DNA from: Amaurobius ferox | Lineage: Eukaryota; Arthropoda; Arachnida; Araneae; Amaurobiidae | Reading direction: 5' to 3' | Assembly: GCA_951213105.1 (NCBI GenBank) | Contig: OX578152.1 | Span: forward strand, 75,820,680 to 75,884,679 | DNA length: 64,000 nucleotides | Shown: in pieces, positions 30,701 through 45,885 of the stretch | Position numbering within the stretch: the stretch's first letter is position 1 | Layout of the letters: every line of letters starts with the position of its first letter | Notes under the pieces: generated by a model | The model's database searches: none | What the model was told of the DNA's origin: nothing | What the model saw: only the letters and a program-made list of their open reading frames with translations | Position numbers and translations under genes: made by a program

Positions 30701-33700
30701 CTAGTGCCGATTAGTTTTGGGTACAATTCGGGATAAAAGAAACCACCTTTTTTTTAGATATGGCTCGCAAAAGCTTGTATCCACTCTAGTTGAAAAACTA
30801 ATGGACCGAATTTCACAAAATTCGGTAGATAAGTCACTTGTGGGATACTCTGGTGCTGATTAGATTTTGGTATGATTCGAAAAAAAATAACCTGCCTTTC
30901 TTTACAAAATGGCCTGCAAAACTTTCATGTATCTACTTTAGCTAAAATACTATTTGATCAAATTTTATAAAATTTGCTAGATAAGTTACTTGTAGGATTC
31001 TTTGATGCTGATTAGATTTTGGTACCATTCGGAAAAGAACAATCTGCCTGTTTTTACGAAATGGTCCGCAAAAATCGCAAAAACCTAAAAAGAAAAATAT
31101 ATATTACGTATGCTTAAATGTATCCATTAAATTCTTGTGTAATACGCAACTTTTGATGAGGAAAAGAACTTAACACACTCTATTATACTTTAGGAGTAAC
31201 TGTTCTCCAGATATTTGAGATTTCTTGCATTTTCGTTACGCCGCTATTGGAAAAATGACCAATTACCAAATAAAAACAAAAATTGAATTAAAAATGCAAA
31301 TTTAGTGCTATTTGGTGCAATTAAACTCAATCTAATGAATTATTAAAGAAATAAAGAAAATATGAATTTAAGTCTGCAGAGAAAGTCATGTGCTGCCCAC
31401 ATCAGATTTTTACTTTTCCTGCAATACATGATAATGTATAGGGAAAGTATTGGAAACATGCTGAAAATCGCAACTCAAATTTTCAACGGATCTATACGTT
31501 GAGACCTCTAGAATAAGTATGATGTCTGTGTGTGTGTCTGTCTGTCTGTGCAATGTATGTATCCACTCTAACTCAAAAACCAATGGACCGAATTTCATAA
31601 AATTTGGTAGGAAAGTCACTTGAGTGTGACCCTGGTGCTGATTAGTTATTAGTATGATTTGGGATAAAAGAACTCACCTTTTTTTGCAAAATGGTCTGCA
31701 AAAATTGAATGTATCCACACTAGCTGAAAGACTAATGGACTAAATTTCACAAAATTCGGTAGCTAAATCGCTTGCGGGATACCCTGGTGCTGATTAGATT
31801 TTGGAACGATTCGGAAAAAAATAACCTGCCTTTTTTTGCAAAATGGCCAGCAAAAATTGTCAAATTCTAAAATTAAAAATTATGTATACTCAAATATATC
31901 CAATAAATGCTTGTTTTATAAGCAATTTTTAATGAAGGAAAGAATAAGACCAACCCCATTGCATTAGGATTAGCCGTTCTCGAGATATTTTAGTTTTTTC
32001 ATATTTTCTCTACGCCACCTTTGAAAATAAGTCCAGTTACCAAATGAGAACGAAAATTGAATTAAAAGTGAATTAAATTTAATTAAAATAAAGAGAATGT
32101 GGATATAAATATGCAGGGGAAGTCCTCTGCTGCCCACATCAGATTTTTACTTTCCTTATATACACAGTATAATGTATAAGGGAAGTATTGTGATGGGGTC
32201 AAAAATTCGAATACAAGTTTTCGACAAGAGACCATATTTCAATCATCCCTGAACACGAATCAAATGTTTTTGAGATGATGTCTGTGTGTGCCAGTGAGTA
32301 TGTGGAGACGAAATCTCATGAATGAATGGAGTGATTCGAACGAAATTTGGTACAAAAATTACAATCTGTAAATACTGGAGGCCTATTTTTTTTATACGCA
32401 ATTGAATGCTGAGAATGCTCCTCCTAAGTTTTCGAGTAAAATTTTGAAAATAATTATCAAAAAATCAAAACCTTTAATAAAGTTGCGTAAACAGTAATTT
32501 CTTATGTAATTTTTCATTAGAAAACGATTGACACATATTTTAGAATACTAGCATGAACCATTCGAGACATTACACATTTTTTGAAAAGAAATTATCAAAA
32601 AATCATATGAAATAAAATAAAATATTAACTGTTGTGAAATATTTTCACTTTTCATAAGTAATATCATACGATAAATTTGGTGACATCATTTTCGTGGATC
32701 TAGCTTATTCCATTCATGAGAAAAGATACTTTGGGTAATATCTTTGTATTTGGATGCCAATAGTCATTTATCTGCTATAAGAATAACTTATTTCTCTGTC
32801 TATAATGTTTGACGAGATTTTAGTGGAATATCGCTAACTTGGAACTTTTCTAAATGTTGCCAAATTAACGAAAATATTGCCAAATTGATAAAAAGGACAT
32901 TAAATCACAACTAATTGATGAAAGTTCAATATTTTGGAAAGAACATACGAAAAAACTATAAGAATAACCCATTTCTCCGTCCATTCATTCATAGCGCTTG
33001 GCAAGAAATTTAGTGGGACATATTTTAAATGTTGCCAAAGTGACAAAAATGTCACCAAAATGATAAAAATGATGCCGAGTGGTAAGTAATGTTTCACAAA
33101 TTCTGATTTTCCTCATATGACAAGCATACCTTTAAGTATATAAGAAATACTCTTCTCTCCATTTATCTATAACACTTGGTGATGCATTTGGCAAACTTGG
33201 CAATTAATTTAGCAAAGTATTGCCAACTTGGCAATATTTCACCCCAGATTAACAAAAATATCAAAATTGCAAAAATAATGCTAAATAAATGAAAATGATG
33301 TCTGATGAATAAATTATTAAAATATTTTAATATATGAACTATATCGCTTATTGAGGATGCTATCGATATTGGTAATTGCTTATTTAGAGTTGCACAAAAT
33401 ATAAGTTAATTGGGTACTTTGAAATAGTTTTATATGCTGTCATCCAGAAAATTGCCAAATGTACAATTCAACGATAAAAACACAGTAGGGTGGTAAAGTA
33501 GTAAATTCATTGCAGTATATAAGGAAAGTCGTGTGTTACCCACATCAGATTTTTTAAAAGTAAAAACAAATGAATATATATACCTGTTCTTGAACAACTT
33601 GAATTTGTTTTGTCTGATTGCATAAGTGCAGCATTTGAGTTAGCAGTAGAATCAGGACCAAATTTCTACAATAAAATATGATACTATTAGTCATTACATG

Positions 33701-36700
33701 CATAAATACAATAAACTTTGAAAAGTTAAACACTATTGATAAATTTTGTATCTTAATTAGTTGTATTTAAGTATGTTTAATTTTAATGTAATTATTCATA
33801 GACACCTGCAAAAACTATTACACAACATCAGAACTTCCTGGCCATCCAAATAGTTGCTCAAGTCCAATGGATGAGTCGGACGGTCTGGGTCTTTAACAAC
33901 GTAAGAACTTAAGGTAATTTTATAATGTTTCAAGTTCAAAATCTCGGTCTTTGATAATAAATTGAGCAACTTACTCTTTGGCTGTGAAAAATAATATATT
34001 TTTACTTTCCTCAATACAATTATATACACTGGTGTCCAAACATTTTCTTTACATGCATAATAATATTTCATGAAATACTCAACCAATCTGATTTACTTTT
34101 CAAGAAAATAAGCAAAAGCCAAACCTAATTATAATTATCCTATTCAGTTTGATCAAACTGTGCATGATATGCAAATAATGGCATTACATTACCCAAAGGC
34201 AGTGCAAGTGTTGTGCACGAAGTATGTTTCCCTGCAAGCTACTGCAATTCAGGATTTGATTTCGATGCTTATCAACTTAAAACAGTTTTTATGATTTCAA
34301 AATATCATTTGAAAGAATCTTGATGGTGAGCTGTCGGCCATTTAGAGGCTAGTCAGACATTCAAGGGAGTGGCAAAATGATTGAATGTTTCATAACAGTC
34401 TCTACCTTCTGGAAACAATTTCAAGACTAGAACTCCTGAATTGGTTCAGAGTACATCCGAGTGCTGAATTATTTTTAGTGACGAGTCCAGGTTCAGTTTA
34501 ATCTCTTGATTCAGAATGTATTTACACCTGGAGGGAGACAGGAACTCAAAACCTTTCCACCAACAACAGGGATTATGACCATTATGGTGGTTCAAATCTG
34601 ATGGTGTGGGGAGCCATAATGATCAATGAACGTACTTCCCCATACATGTTCAACAGAGGATCTGTGTCTGGACAGAGATATCAAATTATAGTCTTAGAAC
34701 CCTACGCAAAGCTTTTTAGAGGTGCACAAGGATCTAAATTTCTTTTTATGGATGAAAGCATGTGTTCATATTGAACAAACCTGGTTGATGAATTTCTTGA
34801 AAGTAAAGGTATTGATTGAATAAAGTGGCCAGCCAAATCTTCTGTGCTGAACCTGATTAAGAACTTATGGGACATCTTTGGAAGAGCTGTGGTATAGCAA
34901 AATCTTCCTCCTAGAGATCGAAATGCCCTGAAGACCACATTGCTGGAGGAGTAGAACTGACTGCCTCAAACTCTAGTCACCTTGTGGACAGCATAAAATC
35001 GCATTATGATATCTGTATACGAGTTAGGAATGATCACATTCCTTACTGTCAAAAGTCTGCATTTGTTTCCAAGTAAATCAATTTTCTCTAAAATCTCCTT
35101 GTCACACATTATTTTAATTGTTTCATAATTAGTTTTGTGTAATATGCACTCATATTTGATTTCTCAGTTGTATTTATGTGTTATGCTATGTATTGCCCCC
35201 AAAAAATTCATTTAATTACGTTGAACAGTTATTGAAAAATCAGTGTTTTTTGCGCATATAAAGATAATTTTGGACAGTATATTTGTATAAGTGACAGACA
35301 AACAGAAGTCTGTCTGTTTGTCTATCACTTATACAAATCGAGTCTTATTCCAATTTTTTTTTTTAATTTGGCATGGCTGTTTTTTACTGTAGGAAACTGT
35401 GGATTCTAGGCGCAACGGTTGTCAAGATATTACTGAAAAGTACAAAATTATCACTTTTATAGAAATAACATTGAGTAGATGATTTTTTTTGATATTATGG
35501 AGAAATCACATTTATTTGAAATAGAATAAAATTGCTTATATTCTATGAAAAAAAAAATATATATATATATTAGTCAAATGCATTGAAATAGTAGACAATT
35601 TTAATTCTATTTGCATGATCTAAATAATAATGAAATTGAATGAAAAAATAAATTTAATAGGTAAACAGTATATTTTGATTATTATTTTATTGTTTGTAGC
35701 CATAGGCTACAAGAGTATGAAAATCATTGATATATTCAATTTTTTACATTAACTGTCATTATGGCAAAAAATTTTCAAATTCATATATTTTCAATTGTGT
35801 TTAATGGATTGCTGCAATGCGATAAAAATGGTATGGGAATATCTTTTGCTTCCATTACAGCATTTTATTTTAGTATATTGACCAAACTATATAATTTTTG
35901 TAAACTGGTTTATAAGAGATCAGGATATTTTATTCTTTAGATTTGCCTATGAAGGTAATTTTGTAGAGCTAGAACAAAGATTCTTATATATATTTAATTA
36001 TATAGAAGAATGAGATTAAATATTTTTAATGGAATTTTGTAGATTGATTTAATTGCTTAATACATAAACCCTAATGATTATTTTAGCAAGTTGAGTTTTA
36101 AACTCAAATTAAAAAAATCACAGAAAAAATAATTATGACAAATAATATTATATGAATAAAATGACAAAGCATAGCAGGCAAGTATTGTAGCATTGAGCCA
36201 AAATTGTGTCCAGGTTAAGGCATCTAATATTGCCTTATGAATGGTTGCAATAGTACTCTCCTTTCCAGTAAGTTTTGTCGATTATCGAACAAAGTTACTA
36301 TTGAGTTGTAGATAAGGCACACAAGCTATAGTACGCCATTCGAAATCTCAATGAATATTGCTTGCATTACATTAATAGTTTGAAATTCTAAATATGGTTT
36401 AAAGTGCAGGAAAACGTAAAACTATGATTTATTATATACTTCTGAAAATAAGAATGATACTTACCATTTCAGAATTCATATTCATTTCAGAATCATTTCC
36501 AAATGGAATCCAAATAATTGGTATTTCAGATTCAACAAAATTGACCAATTTACACATTTCTTGTTGCAATGATTTAGCCTGATTGTCAAATCCAAACTGG
36601 ACCAGGGTTTTAAGTGTATCAAGGAAATTATCTGAAATAAAAATGACAAATTAATATAGTCAAAATTAAGTAAATCAAGAAACAAATGGAACATATAATT

Positions 36701-39700
36701 AAATAATTATTTTAAAACTATTAATTTAAATAAGTAAACAAAATAATATGTAAATTTGATTTAATTGCAACACCAGATAAAATATATGGCTCAGAATGTT
36801 GCCTTTTCACTCAGCAAAAAATTTTTAAACCTGTATTTACTTCAAATATTTATCGGCATAAGATTTGAAGTTTTTCTAAATTTTGAAGCTCAGTAGTTCA
36901 GTAGGTTTCAAATTAGAAACCTGCTGGGTAGAAAGCTGTGATGCTATCCACAGGATAATCCAGCCTCCCCTTCTTATACAGAAAGGAATAAAACCACTAG
37001 TTTATATTAACAAATTCCTGACAACATCAGCAGTTGGAGTTGCATGGCATATGTAACTGCTATGTTGTGGAAAGATAATGTACTGTATGAGAATTATATA
37101 TATATACTAGCAGCATACCTGTTCTTCGTACGGAGTATATAATATAAAGAAACTAATAATTCACAATCATGTGCAAATTCTGTTAAAATATTAAATTCAT
37201 TGCTCCTAAAGAGAAGTTTAAGAATATCTGTTCTCACTATGCAAAATTATCTTCAAGGGCAGATCTGAAGAATAGAACATACTGGCCCCTTTTGTAAGCA
37301 AATTTACACAAAAAAAAAGGGAATTGAATCAATACATGCAACCCCGTACTACTTATATTGTCGCAGATTAGAAAATATGCCAGTGTATTAGTAGAAGATT
37401 ACCCGCATTACAATATGATTCTCAAAAATCTTTCCCAAAATAAAAGAGATGATGTAATAAATTGAAAATATCAATAATCCCCGTACTCTTTATACCAAAA
37501 GGTCGTAATTGATTCCAATATATGCCAATATATATCAAAACATATGCCAATATACCTGTACTACTTATATTCTCATAGATTAAAAGATATACCTGTGTAT
37601 TTGTAGAAGATTACTCGTGCAACGTACAATATATGAGTTTAAACAATTTTTGTCATTATAAAACAATTGCATAATAACATGAAAATATCAATAATCCCTG
37701 AATCAATAATCTTGGAAAAATATCAACAATAATAACGTTCAAACCTGAAGACAGTAATTGACATTATCCAGTCAAAAATGCTATAAGAAAAATCAAATCG
37801 AAAAAATAATAATTAAAATTAACAGACAGATTTAATTTAATTGCATTTCTGAGCAACATGATATAAGATAGAATCTTCCTCATAAACTGTGAAATTAAAT
37901 AACCATTTTGATTTCTTTATACTTTTCATTGTTCAGTAAAAGCTTGTGAAAAATAAAGCATGGAGATAGATTTCCCATTTAAATCATGTTTCAAATAATT
38001 CATGTTTTCAGAAAGTGACTAATTAGCGCAAAAAATCTCCCATCAAACTCAGAGATAAAATTTTAATTCACTTTTAAACGATTTTCAAGCTTTTCGTTTG
38101 GATAAACCACAGAGTTAGAGAGTAGAACTCCTAGGAAAACGTTACATTTTTCATTAATATCTTGACAACCCCTGGTCTTGGATACTCGAAACTTAGGCTA
38201 AATTTATGGGGGGCTATTTCAAGACTATTCACAAAATTTCATCAAATTCGGTTCAGCTGTTCTCCTGTGATGATGAGACAAACGAAAATTTCATTTTTTA
38301 CTAATATCTCGAGAACCACTGATCGTAGAAACTCCAAATTTGGACTAAATTTTAAGTGGGACTATTTCCAGGCTACCCACAAAATTTCATCAAATTCGGT
38401 TCAGCCGTTCTCCCATGATGACTGGACAAACAGACAGACAGACAGATTTTCAATTTTATTTATATAGATATATCATACAAGTGGCTCATAGCAATTTTAC
38501 TTTCCCTGCAATACATGGTAATGTATAGGAAAAGTATTGGAATCATGTCGAAAATCGCAACTCGAGTTTTCGACGGATGTATACGTTTCGATACCACTAG
38601 AATACGAAAAAACTATTTTTAGCGTGACGTCTGTACGTCTGTCCACTCTAACTCAAACTGTCCACTCTAATGTATGTATCCACTCTAACTCAAAAACTAA
38701 TGGACCGAATTTCATAAAATTTGGTAGGTAAATCACTTGTATGGGACCCTGGTGCTGATTAGTTCTGGGTACTATTCGGAATAAAACAACCCTCCTTTTT
38801 TTTGCGAAATGGCCCTTAAAAAATTGCCTGTATCCACTGTAACTGAAAATTAATTGATCAAATTTTACAAAATTTGGTGCATAAGTCACTTGTAAGTCAT
38901 CCTGGTGCTGATTAAATTTTGATACGATTCGGAAAATAACAACCTGCCTTTTTTTACGAAATGGCCAGCAAAAATTGTATATTTCCACTCTAACTCAACT
39001 AATCGACTAAATTTCATAAAGTTTGGTAGATAAGTCACTTGTGGTCGACCCTGATGTTGATTAGATTTTGGTACGATTCGGGAAAGAACAACCTGTCTTT
39101 TTTTTTTAGGAAATGTCCAGCATAAATTTCATGTATCCACACTAGCTAAAATATTAATTGATCCAATTTCACAAAAATTGATAGATAAGTTACTTGTGGG
39201 ATACTCTGGTGCTGATTAGATTTTGGTACAATTCGGAGAAGAACAACCTGCCTTTTTTAATGAAATGGCCCTAAAAATCGCCAAAATCGAAAAAAAAACG
39301 CTATATATGCTCAAATATATCAAATGAATTTTTGTTTTATACGCAATTTTTGACGAGGAAAAGAATATAACACACTCCATTATACTTTAAGGACTAACCG
39401 TTCTCAAGACATTTGAGATTTCTTGCTTTTTTGTTACGCCGATTTCGGGAAAATATCCAATTACCCAATAAAAACAAAAATTGAATTAAAAATGCAAATT
39501 TAGTGTTATTTGGTGCAATAAAACTCAATTTAACGAATTATTAAAGAAATAAAGAAAATATAAATTTGAGTTTGCAGGGAAAGTCATGTGCTGCCCACAT
39601 CAGATTTTTTTTATATGCATTCAATGCATGTCAACTAAATATAATGAAAATCTAAAAGGCTTCTTTTAAAAGTCCAAAGAATTATGTAAAATCCAAACGG

Positions 39701-42700
39701 TTTTCCTACATAAATTTAGGATATAAAAATTTTTGTAACATGTGATATTTAAAAAAAACTGTTAAAAAATGTTATAAACATCAACTATTTCTAAGTTCCT
39801 AAATCTTTGTTTTAATGTTATTGAGAAATATTCCTTCATTTTATTCATAATGTGCTGTAAAATGATTTTTCCTCATAAAATGTGGAAAAACTATAAAAAT
39901 TTAGTTAATGCAAACAGATTGAAAAAGTGGAAAACAAATATTTTCACAAAGTGAAATATACAGAGGTTCACATATAAATGCATATTTTCATGATACTGCA
40001 GTTTTGCCCTCCCCTATAATATCCTTTCTACATTTATGAGCGGCTCTGCATTAAGGTAAAAAAAAGATATTAATCATGCTTGATCTAATATCCCCAATGC
40101 ATCAAAGGTCGAGATCGCTAATAGCAGATAGAACTAACTAACTCTCTCCTGTTTTGAAAGACTCAATATAAGCACTTGTGAAGAAATGATGAATATATCA
40201 TTCAGACAAATAATGACCATTCACCTGCATAAGATACTACTGACATAGATGGGATTTTTTTTGTTCTAATAAAATGGATGAGATATCGAATCTATTTTGT
40301 TTTACTTCTAATAAAATACGAAATACAAACAAAAAAAAATGTTTTTTTTAAATATAATTAAGTTATATGTAAAAGCAAAGCAAAAAATTAATGAAATTCT
40401 CAAAAAAATAAATGGTGACTTCAGTCTGATGGAGCCGAGATGGTTTTGCATGAACAATGTCTTGTAAAATAAAACTTCAGTAAAGTTCAATATGCTTATT
40501 TGTTGTTTTCAGTCTCATTTGTATCATTTACAACAGATAATATGGGCTTATGATAGATATTTGAAGATACATATTTGAAACAAAAGTTAGTCTGTTTAAG
40601 TTACATGTGAATATCAAGTCTACAGTAGTTTGACGACTATAGTAGTAGAAATGTAGATTATACAAGATATCCACACAATTTCAAATCAAAGAACCTGATC
40701 TGAAATTAAATTATATATTCTTATAGGGCTTTTACACATTACATGCTTATTGATCACATCTAACACATTTAGTTTTCAAGATATATGCATTACAAACTTA
40801 GAAAATGGAAAATTTCTTCTTCAACTCGATAAGATTGCTAAAAAAGTATAAGGGCATAGTGAAAACAAATTATTCATCTAGAAACTGGATTTCTTAGTAC
40901 ACATTTTTGTTACTTACTGTATATATGTATCTTTTGAAAGCAAGCAAAATGAAACAGAAATTTGCTTGGACAAAGCATTAAAAAATCAAAATATTAAAAT
41001 TACTTTTATATATTCTTAAAGGGTACTCTATTTCCGACAAAACAAGTATAAATTATCTATATATCTATTAGTTTCAGGGATATAAGCATTCAAAATGTTT
41101 ACAGTTTTCATAATACTTCAATTTCAGTTGGATACCATGACTATAAATGTTATTCCCGTGAAAAAATGAAAGGCCCACCTTTCAATGTATCAATTTTAAC
41201 AACAATTTCAGATAAAGCTGCAATGTGAGCAAGATCTTCATCAGCACTGCCTTCTTTGAGACGATATTTTTTTAGTTTTTGTTTCCTTCTGCTTTTTGAA
41301 CTTTTTCTTGTCATAATAGAACTGAAAAGATAGCATAAATTTCCATTTCAAAAGGTTTTGATAAAAAAAATGTCAAAAAATAAACAATTATGCAAACTTT
41401 AAATTATGAATAAGCATTATACATAATACAACAGTAAGAAATATTGATATTTAAGTGGAGGATATAAAACATTCAGTTAATTGTAAACAATTAATTGTTA
41501 CATCTTGCATAATAAAAGAAGATGATTGTGTATGTGTATATGTGCAGCCTGTAGCAGGAAATCTAAGTATTGTATGAATATGAAATTTGGTACACAGGTA
41601 CTTGAGAACCGGAATAGGTGCACCTGAGTATTATTTTTTTAAATCTTAAATTAGTTTTTAAGTTATTTTGTAGGTTCAAATTTCCTTTGTGAATGCTAAA
41701 AACACATAGAGAAAAATGCAATTCGAATTTCATTCAAGGCACGATCATAGACAAGTATCTTACTCGTGAATCTGGGAATTCCAAATGGCTGGTGCTCTGG
41801 TAGTAGGATTTAAAATTCAGAAATTTAAAATCTTAAGTTTTACAGATGAACTTTTAAATATAAGATTGCAACAGTATTAAAAGCATTACCTAAAATAAAA
41901 TCACATTTCTATGATAATAACTTTTAAAGTTAGCAATTAAGATTTTAAATAGCCAAAAAACAAAGACATGCGGTGAGCGTAATTTTTTTTATGCTTTGTG
42001 GATAACATGTTTGGTGAATTGTGTTTATTAAGACATAGAGAAATGACAGGTAATTTGTCCGTTTCAAATAAAACTAGATGATCGGAGCAATCCCAAGACT
42101 TTCCTTGTGAGACAAGTGGGCAATCGACCTCTGAGCAAATTATATACATAAAAAAAAAAAAAAATATCTGCATTCACATCGACACAATATATCACCCAAA
42201 TTGCTGTAGCAGTTAAGATTATGAAGAGGCCAATAATTTTGACAAAAATCTCATTTTATAGCTAAACTATATGCATTTTTTGAAAAAAAAAAATCTGTGT
42301 TCACATCTACATAATACATGAAACTAGCCACTCAAATTGGGTCGAAATCACTTCAGTGTTTCTTAGAGTACGAAGGACCAACGATTTGACATCCACTCAT
42401 CCACCTAAACTGTCAAAAGTCCTTTCTGGTATCTAAAGGACCCTATCGTGATGAGGTATTTACAATGAAAACTCGACTTGTGATTAAATCATGATTACCA
42501 TACTTTTCTTAGACTACATCAGTTAAAGTAATAAGTTTGCTTAATCGGATGCTAAAAGAATATCTACCAAGAAAAGTTGTTCAGTGTGAGGAAAGTAAAA
42601 ACCAGGTTAATTAAAGTCTTTGTAAAAATTGATATGCATCAAGCTAAGTTGATCACAATGTGTAGAAGGTTTTCCAGAAAAAAATGTATGTCCATTCTGT

Positions 42701-45700
42701 GACCCTTTATTTCTGGTAGCAAAAATTTATACTTTAAAGGGAGGTTTTGAAAACATTTTTATAAGGAGGGGTAAAATCTTAAGCAATCATTCAACTTTGT
42801 AGATGATATGTACTTTCAACACAGTTCACAAAAAAGCAGATTGACAGAAAGCAGACAACATCAAGTTGAAAAAGGGCTGCTTGTGGAAAAAAATCCTCTA
42901 ATAAAACCTTTAGTTTATTAATACTTACAGAAACCTTTTCTTTATTATGTTACAGAAAAATTTCCTAGGATGCACTTTTGAGAGATTAGGGAGCTCAACC
43001 AACAGTGTTATTGTCAATTCAACAAAAGTTGTTCACAGATTACTAATATAAAAGTTTCCAGTAGTTGAACTCATTAAAAACTTTCTAGGGTGTGGTAGTC
43101 TTGAGATAGTGAGCTAACTATAGGGTGATCGAAATGTCGTACACATACTATTTTCAAATCATATAATGTACAGAGAAATAGCAGAATTTTTTTCAGTTAG
43201 GTGGCACTAATATACTCTTAAAAGTATATCAGATATATAGCCTGTTGTTTTCAATATGTCAAATGATAACTTCAGATCTCTTTTCTATCAATCAAAGAAC
43301 ATTGTGTTTTCTTATAGAGACAGAATTCATATTTTAGAGCAATACTTTTTTAGCCAACCTTATGATAGTGTCATTGAAAAGTTTCAGAAGAAATACTCAT
43401 GCTCTAAAACACCTAACAATTCAACAATTACGTGATTAGTAAAATATTTTGTGAGAAACTGGATCCAATAATGGAAGCCTGTTCTTGCTTTGTCTGCAAT
43501 AGAACCAGTTTCTCAAATATGTTTTACTAATCTTGAAATTGCGGAATTGTTAGAGATTTTAGAGCATGGTTATTTCTCTTGAAACTTTTCATAGCACTCT
43601 CATAAGAATGGCTAGAGAAATATTGCTCTAAAATAAAAATTATTTCATTCTGGAAAAGCGGCATGTTCTTTGATTGATAAAAAAATAGGTTTATAATAAT
43701 TGTCTAATGAATTAAATAAATGATATTTTTCTTATATTTTTTGAGGGCATATTAATGCAATCTAACTAAAAATCTACTTTAATTTGTCAATACGTAATAT
43801 GATTCTAAAATATGATTTGTGCAATTTTTCAATTGCCAGTGCTTAATTGAGCAGAAATAACTAACTAAAGATTCTTCTAATTGTTAGGTGTCAATTTATC
43901 AGAAAATAACTTTTAATTCAAGGATATTTTAACATTTATTTTATGTAATGAAATAAAAATAGAATGAAAAAATAAAATTTAAAATAGAAATTTATACCAT
44001 ACAAAAAATTTAAAAAAAAAGTAAATATTTCTAAGAAACATAGTCAGATGCAAATCACCCAGATAACTACAACAAATTGGTTTACAACATAAAAATGCAA
44101 TGCAAATCCAGATAAATAAGCATATGCATGTTTCGTAAATCAAATAGATTTTCTTTTTCTGAGCTAAAAGTCTGGACATAAAATGCATTTTACATTGTCA
44201 GCCAGTTCATTATTGATTGTGCACAAAGTTACATGCTTCACTTACCCAGATAACTGTTTTGACTCGGCTACTGAAGAAGCAACATCTGTAACACTGTCTG
44301 TTTCAGAAAATAACTCTTCATCATGATGTTTGACAATATCTAAAACAACAATCATTTGTGAGATAAAATGTACAAATAGAATAATTCATATAAAAAAGAT
44401 TTTTAAAAACAAAAAAAGGAACAAAATTAAACAGTAAATATAGAGCCTGGACAAACTATTAGACATACACTACATATGCTAACTAAAATTCTCTTTCAAA
44501 TTTATTTATGTTCCAAGAGACCAACCACCTCCATGATTCAGCTAAATAGGAAAGTTAATGTTGAGCGATCGTCCTAATGTAAAAATTCAGAATATTAATA
44601 TTTAAACCATATCAGAGCCCCAATTGCAACCCCGAGGGCTGGGCTGTAAAATAAATAAATAAATAAAAAACCAGAATGGGGGGGGGAATCATGTACATTA
44701 ACTAATTTGACTAGGTTGAATTCAAATCTGGAACAGGTTTTTAAATACAATTTCTTTTATAAAATTTTAAACATTTTTTTAATGGGGGTGGGGGGGGGGT
44801 GGGGGGGGACTTTTGGCAAGTTATTCTTTTCAAAACAGTTTTTTTTTCAAATTTACAATTGTTTCTTTTTTTAACTGAACAATGGGTCTGTTAACATACA
44901 TTTTTTTGCATTTACACAGATTTGTATTAATACATGCTATTTTAATACTCTTATTATGTGCAAAAATGAGCTAACTACAAATTTTTTGTAAAAACTATGT
45001 TACTACCATTTTTCCATAAATTATCAGTTTTTTTCTAAATAGAATGTTACCAAAATGTTAAATTAAAAAAAAAAAAATTCTTTACTAATGCAAATAGCAA
45101 AAAATTCTAAACAGTTACAGCTTTTATAAAATCCTTTTTAAATATAAAATTTTTATGGATATGTGAATCCAATTATTGGGCCCAAACCCCACAAAGAAAC
45201 GCATGGCATTCCAAAAGTGTTTAAAAATGTCCCGATTTATACAAAAATGTATGTTTGTATCAAAATCCTGAATTTGAGAATTTTTGGGAAAACAATATAT
45301 TTTATATGCTACAGTAGGAAAAAATAAAATTTTCATGTATAGGGAAAAATCAATTACCAGGCAATTCAGCTTCTTTCCTTTTCTGTGTTCTTATGACTTT
45401 CAATCTTTCTGTATGGGTGGTAAAATCCTTAGACAGTAGCTCTAAGTGTGAACTCAAATACAAAGAATGCTCACGCAGAGCAGGCTTTAAGTGAGTCTCC
45501 GAAATATCATGCCTCCTATACTTCGATATCTAAAAAATGGAAGAAAAGATTGATGAAATCAACCAGTGTTTCAAAAACTAAAAGAATAATAATAAAAAAA
45601 GTTTTCCCCAAGAAATTTTCCTTCGGTTCAGAAATTTGAGATTATTTGAAGAAAAAAAAATATTAACATTAAAAGTAATTAACAATGTGTTGTACATTTT

Positions 45701-45853
45701 GCAAAATTTACATTTTCATAATTGTTAATTTTAACAAACATTAATTTTAATTATGGAGTAATCTTCCATGATTCCAAAATTAGTAATTATGTGTTGGGTT
45801 TTTTTCATATACAGTAACGTGTAATAATAATTGATTAACAGAAAACTTGACAC

Positions 45854-45885
<32 letters not shown>

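Noticed and set aside
38162..38467. 101-codon ORF
   Set aside because: Made of two copies of a ~130-bp noncoding repeat unit; the repeated peptide reflects the DNA repeat.
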